A stretch of 64,000 bases of DNA from Nitratireductor aestuarii. GTDB taxonomy: Bacteria; Pseudomonadota; Alphaproteobacteria; Rhizobiales; Rhizobiaceae. The notes under the pieces were generated by a model. It did not search any database and was not told where the DNA came from. It saw nothing but the letters and a program-made list of their open reading frames with translations. Of the stretch, positions 16,230 to 25,115 are shown piece after piece (position 1 is the stretch's first letter; every line of letters starts with the position of its first letter). Both the position numbers and the translations under genes were made by a program. The stretch is from assembly GCF_014641695.1 (NCBI RefSeq), contig NZ_BMIF01000012.1, positions 1-64,000 of the forward strand, given 5' to 3'.

Positions 16230-17471
16230 TCAGGAAAGCTGGCTGCAGGCTTTCTTGATACGCTCCATCGCTTCGGCAAGGTCCTGCTTCGACGTGGCAT
16301 AGGAAATGCGGAAGTAAGGCGAAAGTCCGAAGGCCGAACCCGGCACGACCGCCACATGTGCCGTTTCCAAGAGGTAGTCGGTGAAATCGACGTCGGTCTC
16401 AATCCGGCGACCGGCTGGCGTTGTCTTGCCCAGCATCCCGGCACATCCCGCAAAGGTGTAGAACGCACCTTCTGGCGTGCGGCACTCAATGCCCGGGATG
16501 GAGTTCAAGGCTTCAACGACAAAGTCCCGTCTCTCCTTGAAGCTCTGTTGCCGCTCTTTCAGGAAATCCTGCGGGCCGTTCAACGCTGCAACGGAAGCGG
16601 CCTGACTGACCGAGCTCGGGCATGACGTGGCCTGGCTCTGGATCACCGCCATCGCCTTGATCAGCTCCTTCGGACCACCAGCATAGCCGATACGCCAACC
16701 GGTCATCGCATATGCCTTGGAAACACCGTTTACCGTCAGCGTGCGATCCTTGAGGTGAGGGGCGATAGCGACAGGGGTCACAAAAGCAAAATCGTCGTAG
16801 ACGATGTGCTCGTACATATCGTCCACCATCAACCAAACATGCGGATGGCGTTCCAGCACCTCTATAAGCGGCAGGTAATCGTCACGGCTATAGGCGGCGC
16901 CCGACGGGTTTGATGGTGAGTTCAGCAATACCCATCGGGTCTTCGGCGTGATGGCAGTTTCAAGCTGCGCCGCTGTCAGGCGGAAGCCCGCATCTGCGCT
17001 GCACGGTATAAGCTTTGAGACACCACCGCAGATCTCGACGATGTCGGAGTGTGAAGTCCAGTATGGCGTTGGGATGATGACTTCGTCGCCTTGGTCCAGC
17101 GTCGCCATGAAGGCGTTGAACAGGATCTGCTTTGCGCCCGTTGCGATGGTGATCTCATCGAGTGCGTAGTCGATCCCGTTTTCCCGCGCGAACTTACCCT
17201 TTACCGCCTGTTTCAGCTCAGGAGTGCCGTCCAGCGCGGTATACTTCGTATCACCGCGATCGATAGCTTCCTTGGCTGCAGCCTTGATGTGGTCCGGCGT
17301 GTCAAAGTCGGGTTCACCTGCACCCAGTACGATCACCGGGTGCCCCTCTTTCTTCATCGCGCTGGCCCGGGCTCCAATTGCCAGGATTTTCGACACGCCC
17401 ACGCTTGCAATGCGCGAGGCGGGCCGAAAGATGGCGTCCGCAGCGGAAATATTCGAGGCTATCTTATTCAC
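16230..17471 (-). CDS. Class I/II PLP aminotransferase, candidate 2-aminoadipate aminotransferase
   Basis: The 413-residue protein is a fold-type I aminotransferase of the aspartate aminotransferase (Ib) group. Key features are the GAGEPDFDTPDHI motif (about 50-62), the NSPSNPSGA loop (184-192), the PLP lysine K252 in NGVSKAYAMTGWRIGY, and the carboxylate-binding arginine in PYFRISYA near 386. By sequence alone it would be called an aspartate aminotransferase. It lies 22 bp downstream of amaB, whose product makes 2-aminoadipate, and in the same operon as hglS, which consumes 2-oxoadipate. 2-Aminoadipate is therefore the more likely amino donor. That role is inferred from context. Confidence 0.9.
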   Translation of the reverse strand: MNKIASNISAADAIFRPASRIASVGVSKILAIGARASAMKKEGHPVIVLGAGEPDFDTPDHIKAAAKEAIDRGDTKYTALDGTPELKQAVKGKFARENGIDYALDEITIATGAKQILFNAFMATLDQGDEVIIPTPYWTSHSDIVEICGGVSKLIPCSADAGFRLTAAQLETAITPKTRWVLLNSPSNPSGAAYSRDDYLPLIEVLERHPHVWLMVDDMYEHIVYDDFAFVTPVAIAPHLKDRTLTVNGVSKAYAMTGWRIGYAGGPKELIKAMAVIQSQATSCPSSVSQAASVAALNGPQDFLKERQQSFKERRDFVVEALNSIPGIECRTPEGAFYTFAGCAGMLGKTTPAGRRIETDVDFTDYLLETAHVAVVPGSAFGLSPYFRISYATSKQDLAEAMERIKKACSQLS

Positions 17472-17493
17472 GTCTCTTTTCCGCCTGCTCGAT

Positions 17494-19020
17494 CTACTCG
17501 ATGTCGAACGTCACACCCTGTGCCAGCGGCAGCTGGGTCGAGTAGTTGATCGTGTTGGTCGCACGGCGCATGTAGGCCTTCCAGGCGTCAGAGCCGGACT
17601 CACGGCCGCCGCCCGTTTCCTTCTCGCCGCCAAATGCGCCACCGATCTCCGCACCGGACGTGCCGATGTTCACATTGGCGATGCCGCAGTCCGATCCCGC
17701 AGCGGAAAGGAAGGTCTCCGCCTCCCGCACGTTGAGCGTGAAGATGGAGGAGGAGAGGCCGGCCGCAACGGCGTTCTGCATCTCGATCGCGTCTTCCAGC
17801 TCGCTGTACTTCACCACATAGAGGATCGGCGCGAAGGTCTCTTCCAGCACGGGACCGCTGTGCGACGGCATCTCGACCAGCGCTGGGCGGACGTAGAAGG
17901 CGCTGTCCGGACCGGCGTCCGCGACGCGCTCGCCACCCGTTACCTTGCCGCCCAGCTCACGAGCTTCAGTGAGCGCCTTCTGCATTCCGTCAAAAGCCGA
18001 GCGGTCGATCAGCGGACCGACGAGTGCCTTGGTCTCCAGCGGATTGCCGACGGTCACGTTCTCGTATGCCTTGATCAGGCGCGGGACGAACGCGTCATAG
18101 ATGCTCTCGTGGACGAAGAGGCGGCGCAGCGTGGTGCAACGCTGGCCAGCCGTTCCCATCGCGCCGAAGGCAACAGCCCGCAGCGCCATGTCGAGATCTG
18201 CCGATGGGCAGACGATGCCGGCGTTGTTGCCGCCGAGCTCCAGGATGGAACGCGCAAAGCGCTTGGCAAGCCGTGGGCCAACCTCGCGACCCATACGGGT
18301 CGATCCGGTTGCCGAGACCAATGCCACCTGCGGATGGTCCACCAGCACTTCGCCAATGGCACGGTCGCCGATCAGCACCTGCGAGAGTGCGGCCGGTGCA
18401 TCGCCGAAGCGGGCAAGCGCGCGCTCAAAGATAGCCTGCGAGGCGAGAGCGGTGAGCGGCGTCTTCTCCGACGGCTTCCAGACGACCGGATTACCGCAAA
18501 CGAGGGCCAGGGCGGCATTCCACGACCAGACAGCAACGGGGAAGTTGAAGGCCGAGATGATGCCGGTGACACCCAGCGGATGCCAGGTTTCCATCATGCG
18601 GTGGCCCGGACGCTCGCTCGCGATCGTGAGGCCGTAGAGCTGGCGAGAAAGGCCAACTGCGAAATCGCAGATGTCGATCATCTCCTGCACTTCGCCGAGA
18701 CCTTCCGACGGGATCTTGCCTGCTTCGATGCTGACGAGGCGGCCGAGATCCTCCTTGGCGGCGCGCAGCTCTTCGCCCAGCAGACGGACCAGCTCGCCAC
18801 GGCGCGGTGCGGGAACGAGACGCCAGGCTTTGAACGCCTCATGCGCTGCCTCGATCATCTGCGCGGCTTCCGCTGTCGATGCGCTCTTCAGCTCGGCGAT
18901 CTGCTCGCCCGTGACCGGGCTGTAGCTTGCCATGTCGCCACCCTTCCAGGCGGAGTCCGCGACGCCCAGCCGGTCCAGGATGCGCGCTGTTTCCTGCTTT
19001 ACGTTGAGGGTAACGCTCAT
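17494..19020 (-). CDS. amaB: L-aminoadipate-semialdehyde (piperideine-6-carboxylate) dehydrogenase
   Basis: A 508-residue ALDH7-type aldehyde dehydrogenase. The catalytic cysteine C295 lies in AGQRCTTLRRLFVHES, and the general base E261 in ILELGGNNAGIV. The cofactor site shows SAFNFPVAVWSWNAALAL and WKPSEKTPLTAL. ALDH7 enzymes oxidise 2-aminoadipate 6-semialdehyde, in equilibrium with piperideine-6-carboxylate, to 2-aminoadipate using NAD+. The ATG at 19020 is chosen because GGAGAAG lies 8 bases before it; an ATG two codons upstream is too close to that site. The neighbouring hglS, FAD dehydrogenase and aminotransferase genes agree with a lysine or pipecolate pathway. Confidence 0.93.
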   Translation of the reverse strand: MSVTLNVKQETARILDRLGVADSAWKGGDMASYSPVTGEQIAELKSASTAEAAQMIEAAHEAFKAWRLVPAPRRGELVRLLGEELRAAKEDLGRLVSIEAGKIPSEGLGEVQEMIDICDFAVGLSRQLYGLTIASERPGHRMMETWHPLGVTGIISAFNFPVAVWSWNAALALVCGNPVVWKPSEKTPLTALASQAIFERALARFGDAPAALSQVLIGDRAIGEVLVDHPQVALVSATGSTRMGREVGPRLAKRFARSILELGGNNAGIVCPSADLDMALRAVAFGAMGTAGQRCTTLRRLFVHESIYDAFVPRLIKAYENVTVGNPLETKALVGPLIDRSAFDGMQKALTEARELGGKVTGGERVADAGPDSAFYVRPALVEMPSHSGPVLEETFAPILYVVKYSELEDAIEMQNAVAAGLSSSIFTLNVREAETFLSAAGSDCGIANVNIGTSGAEIGGAFGGEKETGGGRESGSDAWKAYMRRATNTINYSTQLPLAQGVTFDIE

Positions 19021-19039
19021 TTTCATCTTCTCCGTAGTC

Positions 19040-20491
19040 TTAAAGTATTGCGGCTGTCTTCGACGCCGGCGTTCCGAATTCGACCGACCCGAGTAGGCCG
19101 GGCGACGTGATGGATTTAAACTCTGCCCCGAGCCTCTGCAGCTCGGCAGGTGTGTAGTGATTGTAGAAGGCCTGGTTCTTCCGTCCAATCGCGTGTTCGG
19201 CGCTGAAGCTACCGTGAAAGTCCTTGACGCAGACGTCAACAACCCATGCCCGCAGACTGTCCTCAAAGGTCGGGTCGGCTGCGCGAGGGTCATCGCGAGG
19301 CACAACCAGGTTGAAGTGGACGCCTCCATCGCCGATATGCCCGAAATCGCAGATCTGCACGCCCGGGAAACGCGATGGCATATGCTCCTTCATGTGATCC
19401 AGGAAGCGCATGACGTCGGCCCGCCGGAAAGCCAGATCGAAGGCGATCAATCGCCCGGAATTCTTGACGCCTTCCGAAAGCGCGTGCCGAAGCGCCCACA
19501 CTTCGTGCGGCTTGCCGATGACCGCATCGGCGAGAAGTGCATTTTCGCCTTCCCAGATCGAGCCAAGCACCTCTTCCAGCATCTGGTCGAGCGGCTGTTC
19601 GCCCTTCAGAGGCGCGTTGCTGCGCGAGATCTCAAGCAGGAGTGAGAAGGGAGGAATGGTGCCTGCCTGGAATGGATTGCGCAGCGACGGTACATGGTCG
19701 AGCGCTGCGCGCACGGCATTATCGGACATGCCTTCAAGTGCCGAAAGCTGAGAACCCAATGCCTCTTCGAGCGCCAGCAACAGTTCCGGAACATCCTTGG
19801 GATCAGATGGCACCAGGATCGCTGTCGCCGTCTGGCGCGGCAGCGGTTCGAGGTTCAGCACACATTCGGTGACGACGCCGTAGGCGCCCGAGGTGCCGAT
19901 GAAGATCTGTTTCCAGTCGACGCCCGTGTTGTTCTTGCGCAACGAGGAGGAGAGATCGAGGATCGTTCCTTCCTCATCCGCCAGAACAACCTTGAGGCCA
20001 AGGGTATTGCGGCGGACGTCGCCATAACGCAGGAACCGCGAGCCGCCAGTGTTGGTGGAAACCATGCCGCCAATGCGCGGATCTGCCCCAAGGTCGATCG
20101 GGAAGAACAGGCCATGCTCTTCCAGTTTGGCATTGAGATCCGACAGCCGCATGCCAGCGCCGACGTGAACGCTCCGGTTGGCTCGATCGAGATCGAAAGG
20201 TGCAGTCAAGCGCTCAAGGCTCAGCACACCCTGCGTACCCGTGCCATCCGGGGTCGAGCCGGACACGAGACCCGTGTTGCCGGATTGCGGGATCAGATGG
20301 ATGCCGTTCCTGACACAATAGGAGACGACTGCCGAAACCTCCTGCGTGGAAGCAGGACGCGCGACGAAAGCCGCCCGCCCTTGGTCGTAGCGCGCACCGG
20401 TCTCATAGGCGACCCTGTCGGCTGCATCGGCGAGCAAACCTTTCTCGCCGAGCAGGGCCCGCAGCGCCTGGATATGATCCGTTGCGGTCAC
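19040..20491 (-). CDS. FAD-linked 2-hydroxyacid dehydrogenase, probable D-2-hydroxyglutarate dehydrogenase
   Basis: The 483-residue protein has the PCMH-type FAD-binding domain (IPQSGNTGLVSGSTP at about 67-81, DPRIGGMVSTNTGGS near 165-180) and the C-terminal FAD-oxidase domain with the metal/substrate motif FGHIGDGGVHFNLVVP. The end has FSAEHAIGRKN, typical of D-lactate/D-2-hydroxyglutarate dehydrogenases. It would oxidise D-2-hydroxyglutarate to 2-oxoglutarate and pass electrons to a carrier or the respiratory chain. The GTG start at 20491 lies 4 bp after the hglS stop, implying translational coupling. Because HglS makes D-2-hydroxyglutarate, this is the most likely substrate. Other D-2-hydroxy acids remain possible. 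Confidence 0.9.
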   Translation of the reverse strand: MTATDHIQALRALLGEKGLLADAADRVAYETGARYDQGRAAFVARPASTQEVSAVVSYCVRNGIHLIPQSGNTGLVSGSTPDGTGTQGVLSLERLTAPFDLDRANRSVHVGAGMRLSDLNAKLEEHGLFFPIDLGADPRIGGMVSTNTGGSRFLRYGDVRRNTLGLKVVLADEEGTILDLSSSLRKNNTGVDWKQIFIGTSGAYGVVTECVLNLEPLPRQTATAILVPSDPKDVPELLLALEEALGSQLSALEGMSDNAVRAALDHVPSLRNPFQAGTIPPFSLLLEISRSNAPLKGEQPLDQMLEEVLGSIWEGENALLADAVIGKPHEVWALRHALSEGVKNSGRLIAFDLAFRRADVMRFLDHMKEHMPSRFPGVQICDFGHIGDGGVHFNLVVPRDDPRAADPTFEDSLRAWVVDVCVKDFHGSFSAEHAIGRKNQAFYNHYTPAELQRLGAEFKSITSPGLLGSVEFGTPASKTAAIL

Positions 20492-20495
20492 GCCG

Positions 20496-21893
20496 TTACT
20501 CCGCTGCCATGGCGAGATCGACCACCGAGAGGCAGGCTTCGATGGATGCCCGCTCGATCGCCGCATAATGCGCGAATTCATCCAGCACCGATGCTCCCAG
20601 ATCCCGCTCGAACATGACCTGGTTCGGGCTGGCGGTGAACTCCTGCGTTGCGTCGTCGCCAAGGTTCGACTGGAAGATGCCAGCCGCACTGACTGGCAGG
20701 AAGTCTTCGTAGACGATCGGGTCGAACTGGACGAAACCCTCTGCAATGGCGGTTTCGAGATCCGTCTTGTACCCGGCTGCAGCCTCGCCCTTGGCTGTCA
20801 GGCTGTAGCGGAAATAACCGAGGCCAGCCTTGCGGATCTCATTCCAATCATCCGGAAACGCCTGGAAGACCTGAGCCAGCGCCGCCACGTACTCGGCAGA
20901 ATTGGAGCCGTCGGCAGCTGGGCGTACCAGTGCGCGGGTGTCGTTCAGCAGCTTGTCGTAGAGACCACGGCCCTTCGGCGTCAGGGCGAGGCCGCGCTGT
21001 TCGATCTCGCCGAACCGCGCGGTGTGTGAACCCTTCTTCCACTCGCCGTCCTCGCCTATGAAGGACACGGGCTCTTCCAAAGCCTTGAACGACGTCTGGC
21101 GCAGCAGGATCGGGCATTTCCGCGTCGGCGGGCCTTCAACCACAGCCTTGGGCGCGATGCCATGGGCAGGCATGCGATCCTGAACGCTGTCGATGTCGAG
21201 CGTGCGGGGTGTCAGATGGTTGATGTGCGGGCCCTTGAAGGAAACGACATCGGCGATCAGACGATGGGCGTCGTGCAGGCGCTTGTACATGTCGGCGCTG
21301 ACGATGGCCCGGTCGTGCCAACGGAAGGTCTCGAGCACTTCGGCGACGAATTTTCTGGCGTCCGGCTCCGTGAGACCACCTTCGCTCTCGGCCTTCTCGA
21401 CAAGCGAGATCGCGCCATCCGTAAAGATGCGGCGCTCGGCGAGCACGGCGGCCGCTTCGGCCCGCAACTGCTCATCTGCGATGAGGTCGAGACGCAGGAG
21501 CGAGGTAAAGACGCGGAAGGGATTGCGCTTCAGGCTTTCGTCTTCGATCGGGCGGAAGGCGGTCGAGTGGACCGGGACACCTGCGGTGGAGAGGTCGTAA
21601 TAGCCGACCGGGAACATGCCCATTACCGCAAACGCGCGGCGCATCATTGCGAGCTCCGCCGGCGTGCCGAGACGAATGGCGCCATGCCGCTCTTCCGAAA
21701 TGCGGGCAAGCGAGTCAGTGGCCGCCAGCCGCTCCTTCAGCGCCGGATCGTTGGCGAGCGTCTCTTCATTGACTTGTGCGACAAGGCTCATGAGCGTGCC
21801 GTAGGCGGGCACCTCGTCGCGATACATCGCCGACATGGCGGCGGAGAAAGCTGAGCGGATCTCGTCAGGCGAGACGAAGCGTGCATTGGTCAT
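20496..21893 (-). CDS. hglS: 2-oxoadipate dioxygenase/decarboxylase (DUF1338)
   Basis: This 465-residue DUF1338 protein matches HglS, the Fe(II) enzyme that converts 2-oxoadipate to D-2-hydroxyglutarate in Pseudomonas putida lysine catabolism. The residues known to bind metal are present: His70 in SEERHGAIRLG, His226 in FKGPHINHLTPR, and Glu296 in ARFGEIEQRGLAL, close to Glu294 of the studied enzyme. Arg74 also falls at the known substrate-binding place. The ATG at 21893 fits the conserved N-terminus MTNARFVSPDEIRS; an upstream in-frame extension is unlikely. It is the first gene of a four-gene operon facing a LysR gene across 113 bp. Confidence 0.93.
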   Translation of the reverse strand: MTNARFVSPDEIRSAFSAAMSAMYRDEVPAYGTLMSLVAQVNEETLANDPALKERLAATDSLARISEERHGAIRLGTPAELAMMRRAFAVMGMFPVGYYDLSTAGVPVHSTAFRPIEDESLKRNPFRVFTSLLRLDLIADEQLRAEAAAVLAERRIFTDGAISLVEKAESEGGLTEPDARKFVAEVLETFRWHDRAIVSADMYKRLHDAHRLIADVVSFKGPHINHLTPRTLDIDSVQDRMPAHGIAPKAVVEGPPTRKCPILLRQTSFKALEEPVSFIGEDGEWKKGSHTARFGEIEQRGLALTPKGRGLYDKLLNDTRALVRPAADGSNSAEYVAALAQVFQAFPDDWNEIRKAGLGYFRYSLTAKGEAAAGYKTDLETAIAEGFVQFDPIVYEDFLPVSAAGIFQSNLGDDATQEFTASPNQVMFERDLGASVLDEFAHYAAIERASIEACLSVVDLAMAAE

Positions 21894-22006
21894 GGTTATC
21901 GAAAGGCCCTGCGGACATTTTGGATGAAACATTCTGTTTTAGTATGATAAGCGCTCCAGGGCGTGATATCTCATGCTAATTCAGACTGTTTTGATGCGGA
22001 TACGGA

Positions 22007-22936
22007 ATGAACCTCTCTCGTGCGTCTATCCCGGACCTTGCCACGCTCCAGGCTTTTGAGGCTGCCGCGCGCCACGGCAATTTCACCAAGGCGGCAGCGG
22101 AGCTGAACCTGACTCAGAGTGCCATCAGCCGGCAGATCCAGGCACTTGAAGTGCAGCTTGGTGTCGTCCTCTTCGAGCGGGTGAGGAAGCGCGTGCATCT
22201 CTCGGTGACGGGACGGCAGATCCTGCCCGACGTGCAGCGCATTCTATCACAGCTCGAGGATTTGACCATCAAGGCGCGCGCGGCGGGGGACGGTGGCGGC
22301 ACCCTGACGGTCGCCTGCCTGCCGACCTTCGGCAATCGATGGCTCATGCCGCGACTGCCGCATTTCCTCGGCGCGCATCCGGGTCTGTCGGTCAGCGTCA
22401 TTTCGCGTTCGGCACCCTTTGACCTACGGGGTGAGGGTATCGACCTCGCCATCCATTACGGCCAGCCGGTCTGGGCTAGTGCCACCTGTACTTATATGTG
22501 CAGTGAGGTGATCCTGCCGGTGGCGGCGCCATCCCTGCTCGACAGACGCGAAGTAGCCGCACCACAGAACCTCGATTCCGTCCCCCTGCTTCACCTCACA
22601 ACGCGCCCGAAACTCTGGGCCGAGTGGTTCCAGCGCTACGGGACGGAGAACGAAAATGCCTATCGCGGAAGTCGCTTTGACCAATTTTCGATGATCATCG
22701 AGGCTGCCTTGCGCGGCTTGGGCGTTGCTCTGCTGCCGTCGTACCTGATCGAGAACGAGCTCGATGCGGGAAGCCTGCGGATCGCGTTCGACCTCCCGCT
22801 TACAACCGAGAACAACTACTACGTGGTGCTTCCGGAAGGCGGTCGCGAAAACCGCCTCGCCCGAACGTTTCAGGATTGGATGTTGAGCCTCGTTGGAAAG
22901 CCCATGCCCGCCGATGTCCCAGAAGGCCAACCCTAA
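22007..22936 (+). CDS. LysR-type regulator (GcvA-like) of the hglS operon
   Basis: The 309-residue protein has a LysR winged helix-turn-helix at about residues 8-67 (LQAFEAAARHGNFTKAAAEL, SAISRQIQALE) and a C-terminal PBP2-type effector domain. The style, with GTLTVACLPTFGNRWLMPRL and DLAIHYGQPVWASAT, is like the GcvA group. Its divergent position opposite hglS is the classical layout for a LysR regulator controlling the adjacent operon and itself. The inducer could be an intermediate such as 2-aminoadipate or 2-oxoadipate. Its end overlaps the end of the convergent GMC gene by 4 bp. Confidence 0.9.
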   Translation: MNLSRASIPDLATLQAFEAAARHGNFTKAAAELNLTQSAISRQIQALEVQLGVVLFERVRKRVHLSVTGRQILPDVQRILSQLEDLTIKARAAGDGGGTLTVACLPTFGNRWLMPRLPHFLGAHPGLSVSVISRSAPFDLRGEGIDLAIHYGQPVWASATCTYMCSEVILPVAAPSLLDRREVAAPQNLDSVPLLHLTTRPKLWAEWFQRYGTENENAYRGSRFDQFSMIIEAALRGLGVALLPSYLIENELDAGSLRIAFDLPLTTENNYYVVLPEGGRENRLARTFQDWMLSLVGKPMPADVPEGQP

Positions 22937-24642
22937 GCAAGTTCTTCTGCCAGGATGGCAGCCGAGACTTTCTCCGCAATCATGATCACCGGAATATTCA
23001 GGTTGGCGCGCGGCGCCGTCGGCATGATGGATGCGTCGACAACCCGCAGGCCGTCGACGCCAATGACCCGCGCGCTTGAGGGTTCCGTAACGGCCTCCGG
23101 ATCATCGGGAGAGCCGAGCTTGCATGTGCCGCAGACATGCCACTGTCCGAATGCACTGTTGCGCACGTAATCCTTCAGCGCCTCATCATCCTCCAGCAGC
23201 TGGTCGATCCTCATCCCGTTGGCGACGGCTATGTCCATGAAGAGCTTCCGGGCATAGGGGATTGCGTCGATGATGACGGCCGTCGGAGCTGTCAGCAGGA
23301 AGTTTTTCACCGTCTGCCGCCCGAGCTTTTTCGCAAAGCCCGAGTAACTCGAAGGCGAGGGGTGTGACAGCAGGCTAGATAGCGCATCGCTCATGAAGAC
23401 GCGGGCCATGAGCTTCACCGCGCCGGCAAGGCGCTCGATGTCGCGATAGTCGCCGAGGAAGTTGAGTTCAGCCGTCGGAGGCTGTAGCGGATCCTTGCTG
23501 GCAAGCTGGACGTATCCGCGTGCCTCCGCCTTGTTCACCCAGGCGATCATTGAAGCCAGACGCACACCAAGCGGATGCCACGCGGATTTCGTGGCCATCA
23601 TCGCGAACATGTCACCTTGCCCGCAGCCCTCCACTCCGGACGAATAACGCAGCGCCAAATGGACATGGCGGCGTGTGTGCTTCAGCCGCGCATCGCGGCG
23701 TATATACGCCGATAGCGCAATGCCCGGATGCTCCTGCAAGTTCTTGCCGACTCCGTCGAGGACATGCACGGGCTCTATGCCAACGCGTTTCAACTCAGTC
23801 AGTGGGCCAATCCCGGAGCGCATGAGCACCGCTGGTGACTGGAGCGCGCCTGCGGAAACAATTACTTCGCGAGCGCGCAACTCCTTTATGCTTGAGCCCT
23901 GGCTTATCCGCACGCCCACGACACGCCTGCCTTCGAGGATCAGCGTGTCGGCCTGCGTGTTCGACATGATGGTCAGGTTCGGTCTCGCTCTCACCTCCGT
24001 CGTCAGGTAGGCCATGGCGGTAGATACGCGGTGCTCGCCGGCGTTGTTCGACAATGGGATTGGGAAATGCCCATCGGTGAAGACAGCGTTCTGGTCGCCG
24101 ATCGGGGGGAAACCCAGCTCGGTCAGTGCCCGTTCTGTCGCCAACGATACTTCCGGCCATTTTGAACGAGGGATGCGGTGGATCGGGATAGGCCCGGACT
24201 TGCCGTGCAGTTCCCCGTCAAAGTCCAGATCGCGCTCGAGTTTCTTGAAGTAGGGCAGCACATCCTGCCAGCCCCAACCGCTTGCCCCGAGCTCCTCCCA
24301 CTCGGCATAGTCTTCGGGCGTTCCGCGATTGGCGATCTGGCCGTTGATGCTGGAGCCGCCGCCCATGATCTTTGGCTGCTCGTATTTCTTCTTGGCCGGC
24401 GGTTCATGGGAATTGTGGAGGAACGGCCGGGTGTTGACCATCAAACCATCCCAATGGTTCTGCGGGTCGAACGCGGCCCTGCCGGGGTAGGTGTCGAGGA
24501 TTGCATCGCCTTCCTCCCCCGGCTTCAGGTCGCGGCCAGCCTCGATCAGCAGGACCGTGAGGCGAGGATTTTCAGAAAGCCTGCTGGCCAGAACGCAGCC
24601 TGCGCTGCCACCGCCGATGATGATGTAGTCCCAGGTAGACAC
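22933..24642 (-). CDS. GMC-family FAD oxidoreductase (choline dehydrogenase-like)
   Basis: A 569-residue glucose-methanol-choline oxidoreductase. The N-terminal Rossmann motif is YIIIGGGSAGCVLASRLSE, followed by KIMGGGSSINGQIANRG, a GMC signature, and GAGALQSPAVL-like ALQSPAVLMRSGIG. The C-terminal catalytic His lies in WHVCGTCKLGSPDDP, and DASIMPTAPRANLNIPVIMI closes the FAD site. It oxidises an alcohol group on a sugar, polyol or similar compound, with a respiratory or redox-dye acceptor. It lies in an operon after a GlcG-like protein and two ABC permease genes, suggesting the imported compound is oxidised by it. The exact substrate is unknown. Confidence 0.92.
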   Translation of the reverse strand: MSTWDYIIIGGGSAGCVLASRLSENPRLTVLLIEAGRDLKPGEEGDAILDTYPGRAAFDPQNHWDGLMVNTRPFLHNSHEPPAKKKYEQPKIMGGGSSINGQIANRGTPEDYAEWEELGASGWGWQDVLPYFKKLERDLDFDGELHGKSGPIPIHRIPRSKWPEVSLATERALTELGFPPIGDQNAVFTDGHFPIPLSNNAGEHRVSTAMAYLTTEVRARPNLTIMSNTQADTLILEGRRVVGVRISQGSSIKELRAREVIVSAGALQSPAVLMRSGIGPLTELKRVGIEPVHVLDGVGKNLQEHPGIALSAYIRRDARLKHTRRHVHLALRYSSGVEGCGQGDMFAMMATKSAWHPLGVRLASMIAWVNKAEARGYVQLASKDPLQPPTAELNFLGDYRDIERLAGAVKLMARVFMSDALSSLLSHPSPSSYSGFAKKLGRQTVKNFLLTAPTAVIIDAIPYARKLFMDIAVANGMRIDQLLEDDEALKDYVRNSAFGQWHVCGTCKLGSPDDPEAVTEPSSARVIGVDGLRVVDASIMPTAPRANLNIPVIMIAEKVSAAILAEELA

Positions 24643-24671
24643 TCGTGGTTCCTCAATGCTTCTCGGGCTGC

Positions 24672-25097
24672 TTACTGGAATTCTTCATTGAAGCGCCGGG
24701 CTGCGTATTCGGCGACTTCTGTGTCCTGCTCCACCGTGCCTGAACTCACGCCGATGGCGCCGACGACCGCGCCATTGAAGACAAGGGGAAAACCGCCGCC
24801 GAGCGTTGTGAACTTGCCGCGGTTAAGCGCTTGCGCGCCGTAGCCGGGCATCCCGGGTTGCGTTTTTGGCGCGACGACGTGCGTGGCTACACGCAAGCCG
24901 GCAGCAGCGTAGGCCTTGGTCATGGCGATCTCGATGGAAAAGAACTTCGCGCCATCCATGCGCCGGAAGGTGATCAGATGCCCCGCATCGTCCACCACTG
25001 CAATGTTCTGGGGCACGCCCATCTGAGCGGCCTTCTCTGCCGCCCAGCTGGCAACCTTTTCCGCGGCCTCATAGCCAAGCGTCTGTTTGGTCAGCAT
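24672..25097 (-). CDS. GlcG/HbpS family protein (DUF336)
   Basis: This 141-residue protein fits the GlcG/HbpS (DUF336) family: AAQMGVPQNIAVVDDAGHLITFRRMDGA-type N-terminal half (in blocks VPQNIAVVDDAGHLI and FFSIEIAMTKAYAA), and GGGFPLVFNGAVVGAIGVSSG (about 100-120) near the C-terminus. Members bind haem or small cofactors; many sit in glycolate, propanediol or alcohol-oxidation clusters, where they are proposed to help redox enzymes. It is 29 bp from the GMC gene and 18 bp from the permease gene, so they share a transcript. A helper role for the GMC enzyme is inferred. Confidence 0.88.
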   Translation of the reverse strand: MLTKQTLGYEAAEKVASWAAEKAAQMGVPQNIAVVDDAGHLITFRRMDGAKFFSIEIAMTKAYAAAGLRVATHVVAPKTQPGMPGYGAQALNRGKFTTLGGGFPLVFNGAVVGAIGVSSGTVEQDTEVAEYAARRFNEEFQ

Positions 25098-25115
25098 AAT
25101 AATCTCCAGAAATGG

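Noticed and set aside
17224-19110. Long plus-strand frame of 628 residues opposite amaB and the aminotransferase
   Set aside because: It is antisense to two clearly recognised enzymes, is rich in Arg/His/Asp as expected of an antisense GC-rich frame, and has no motif.
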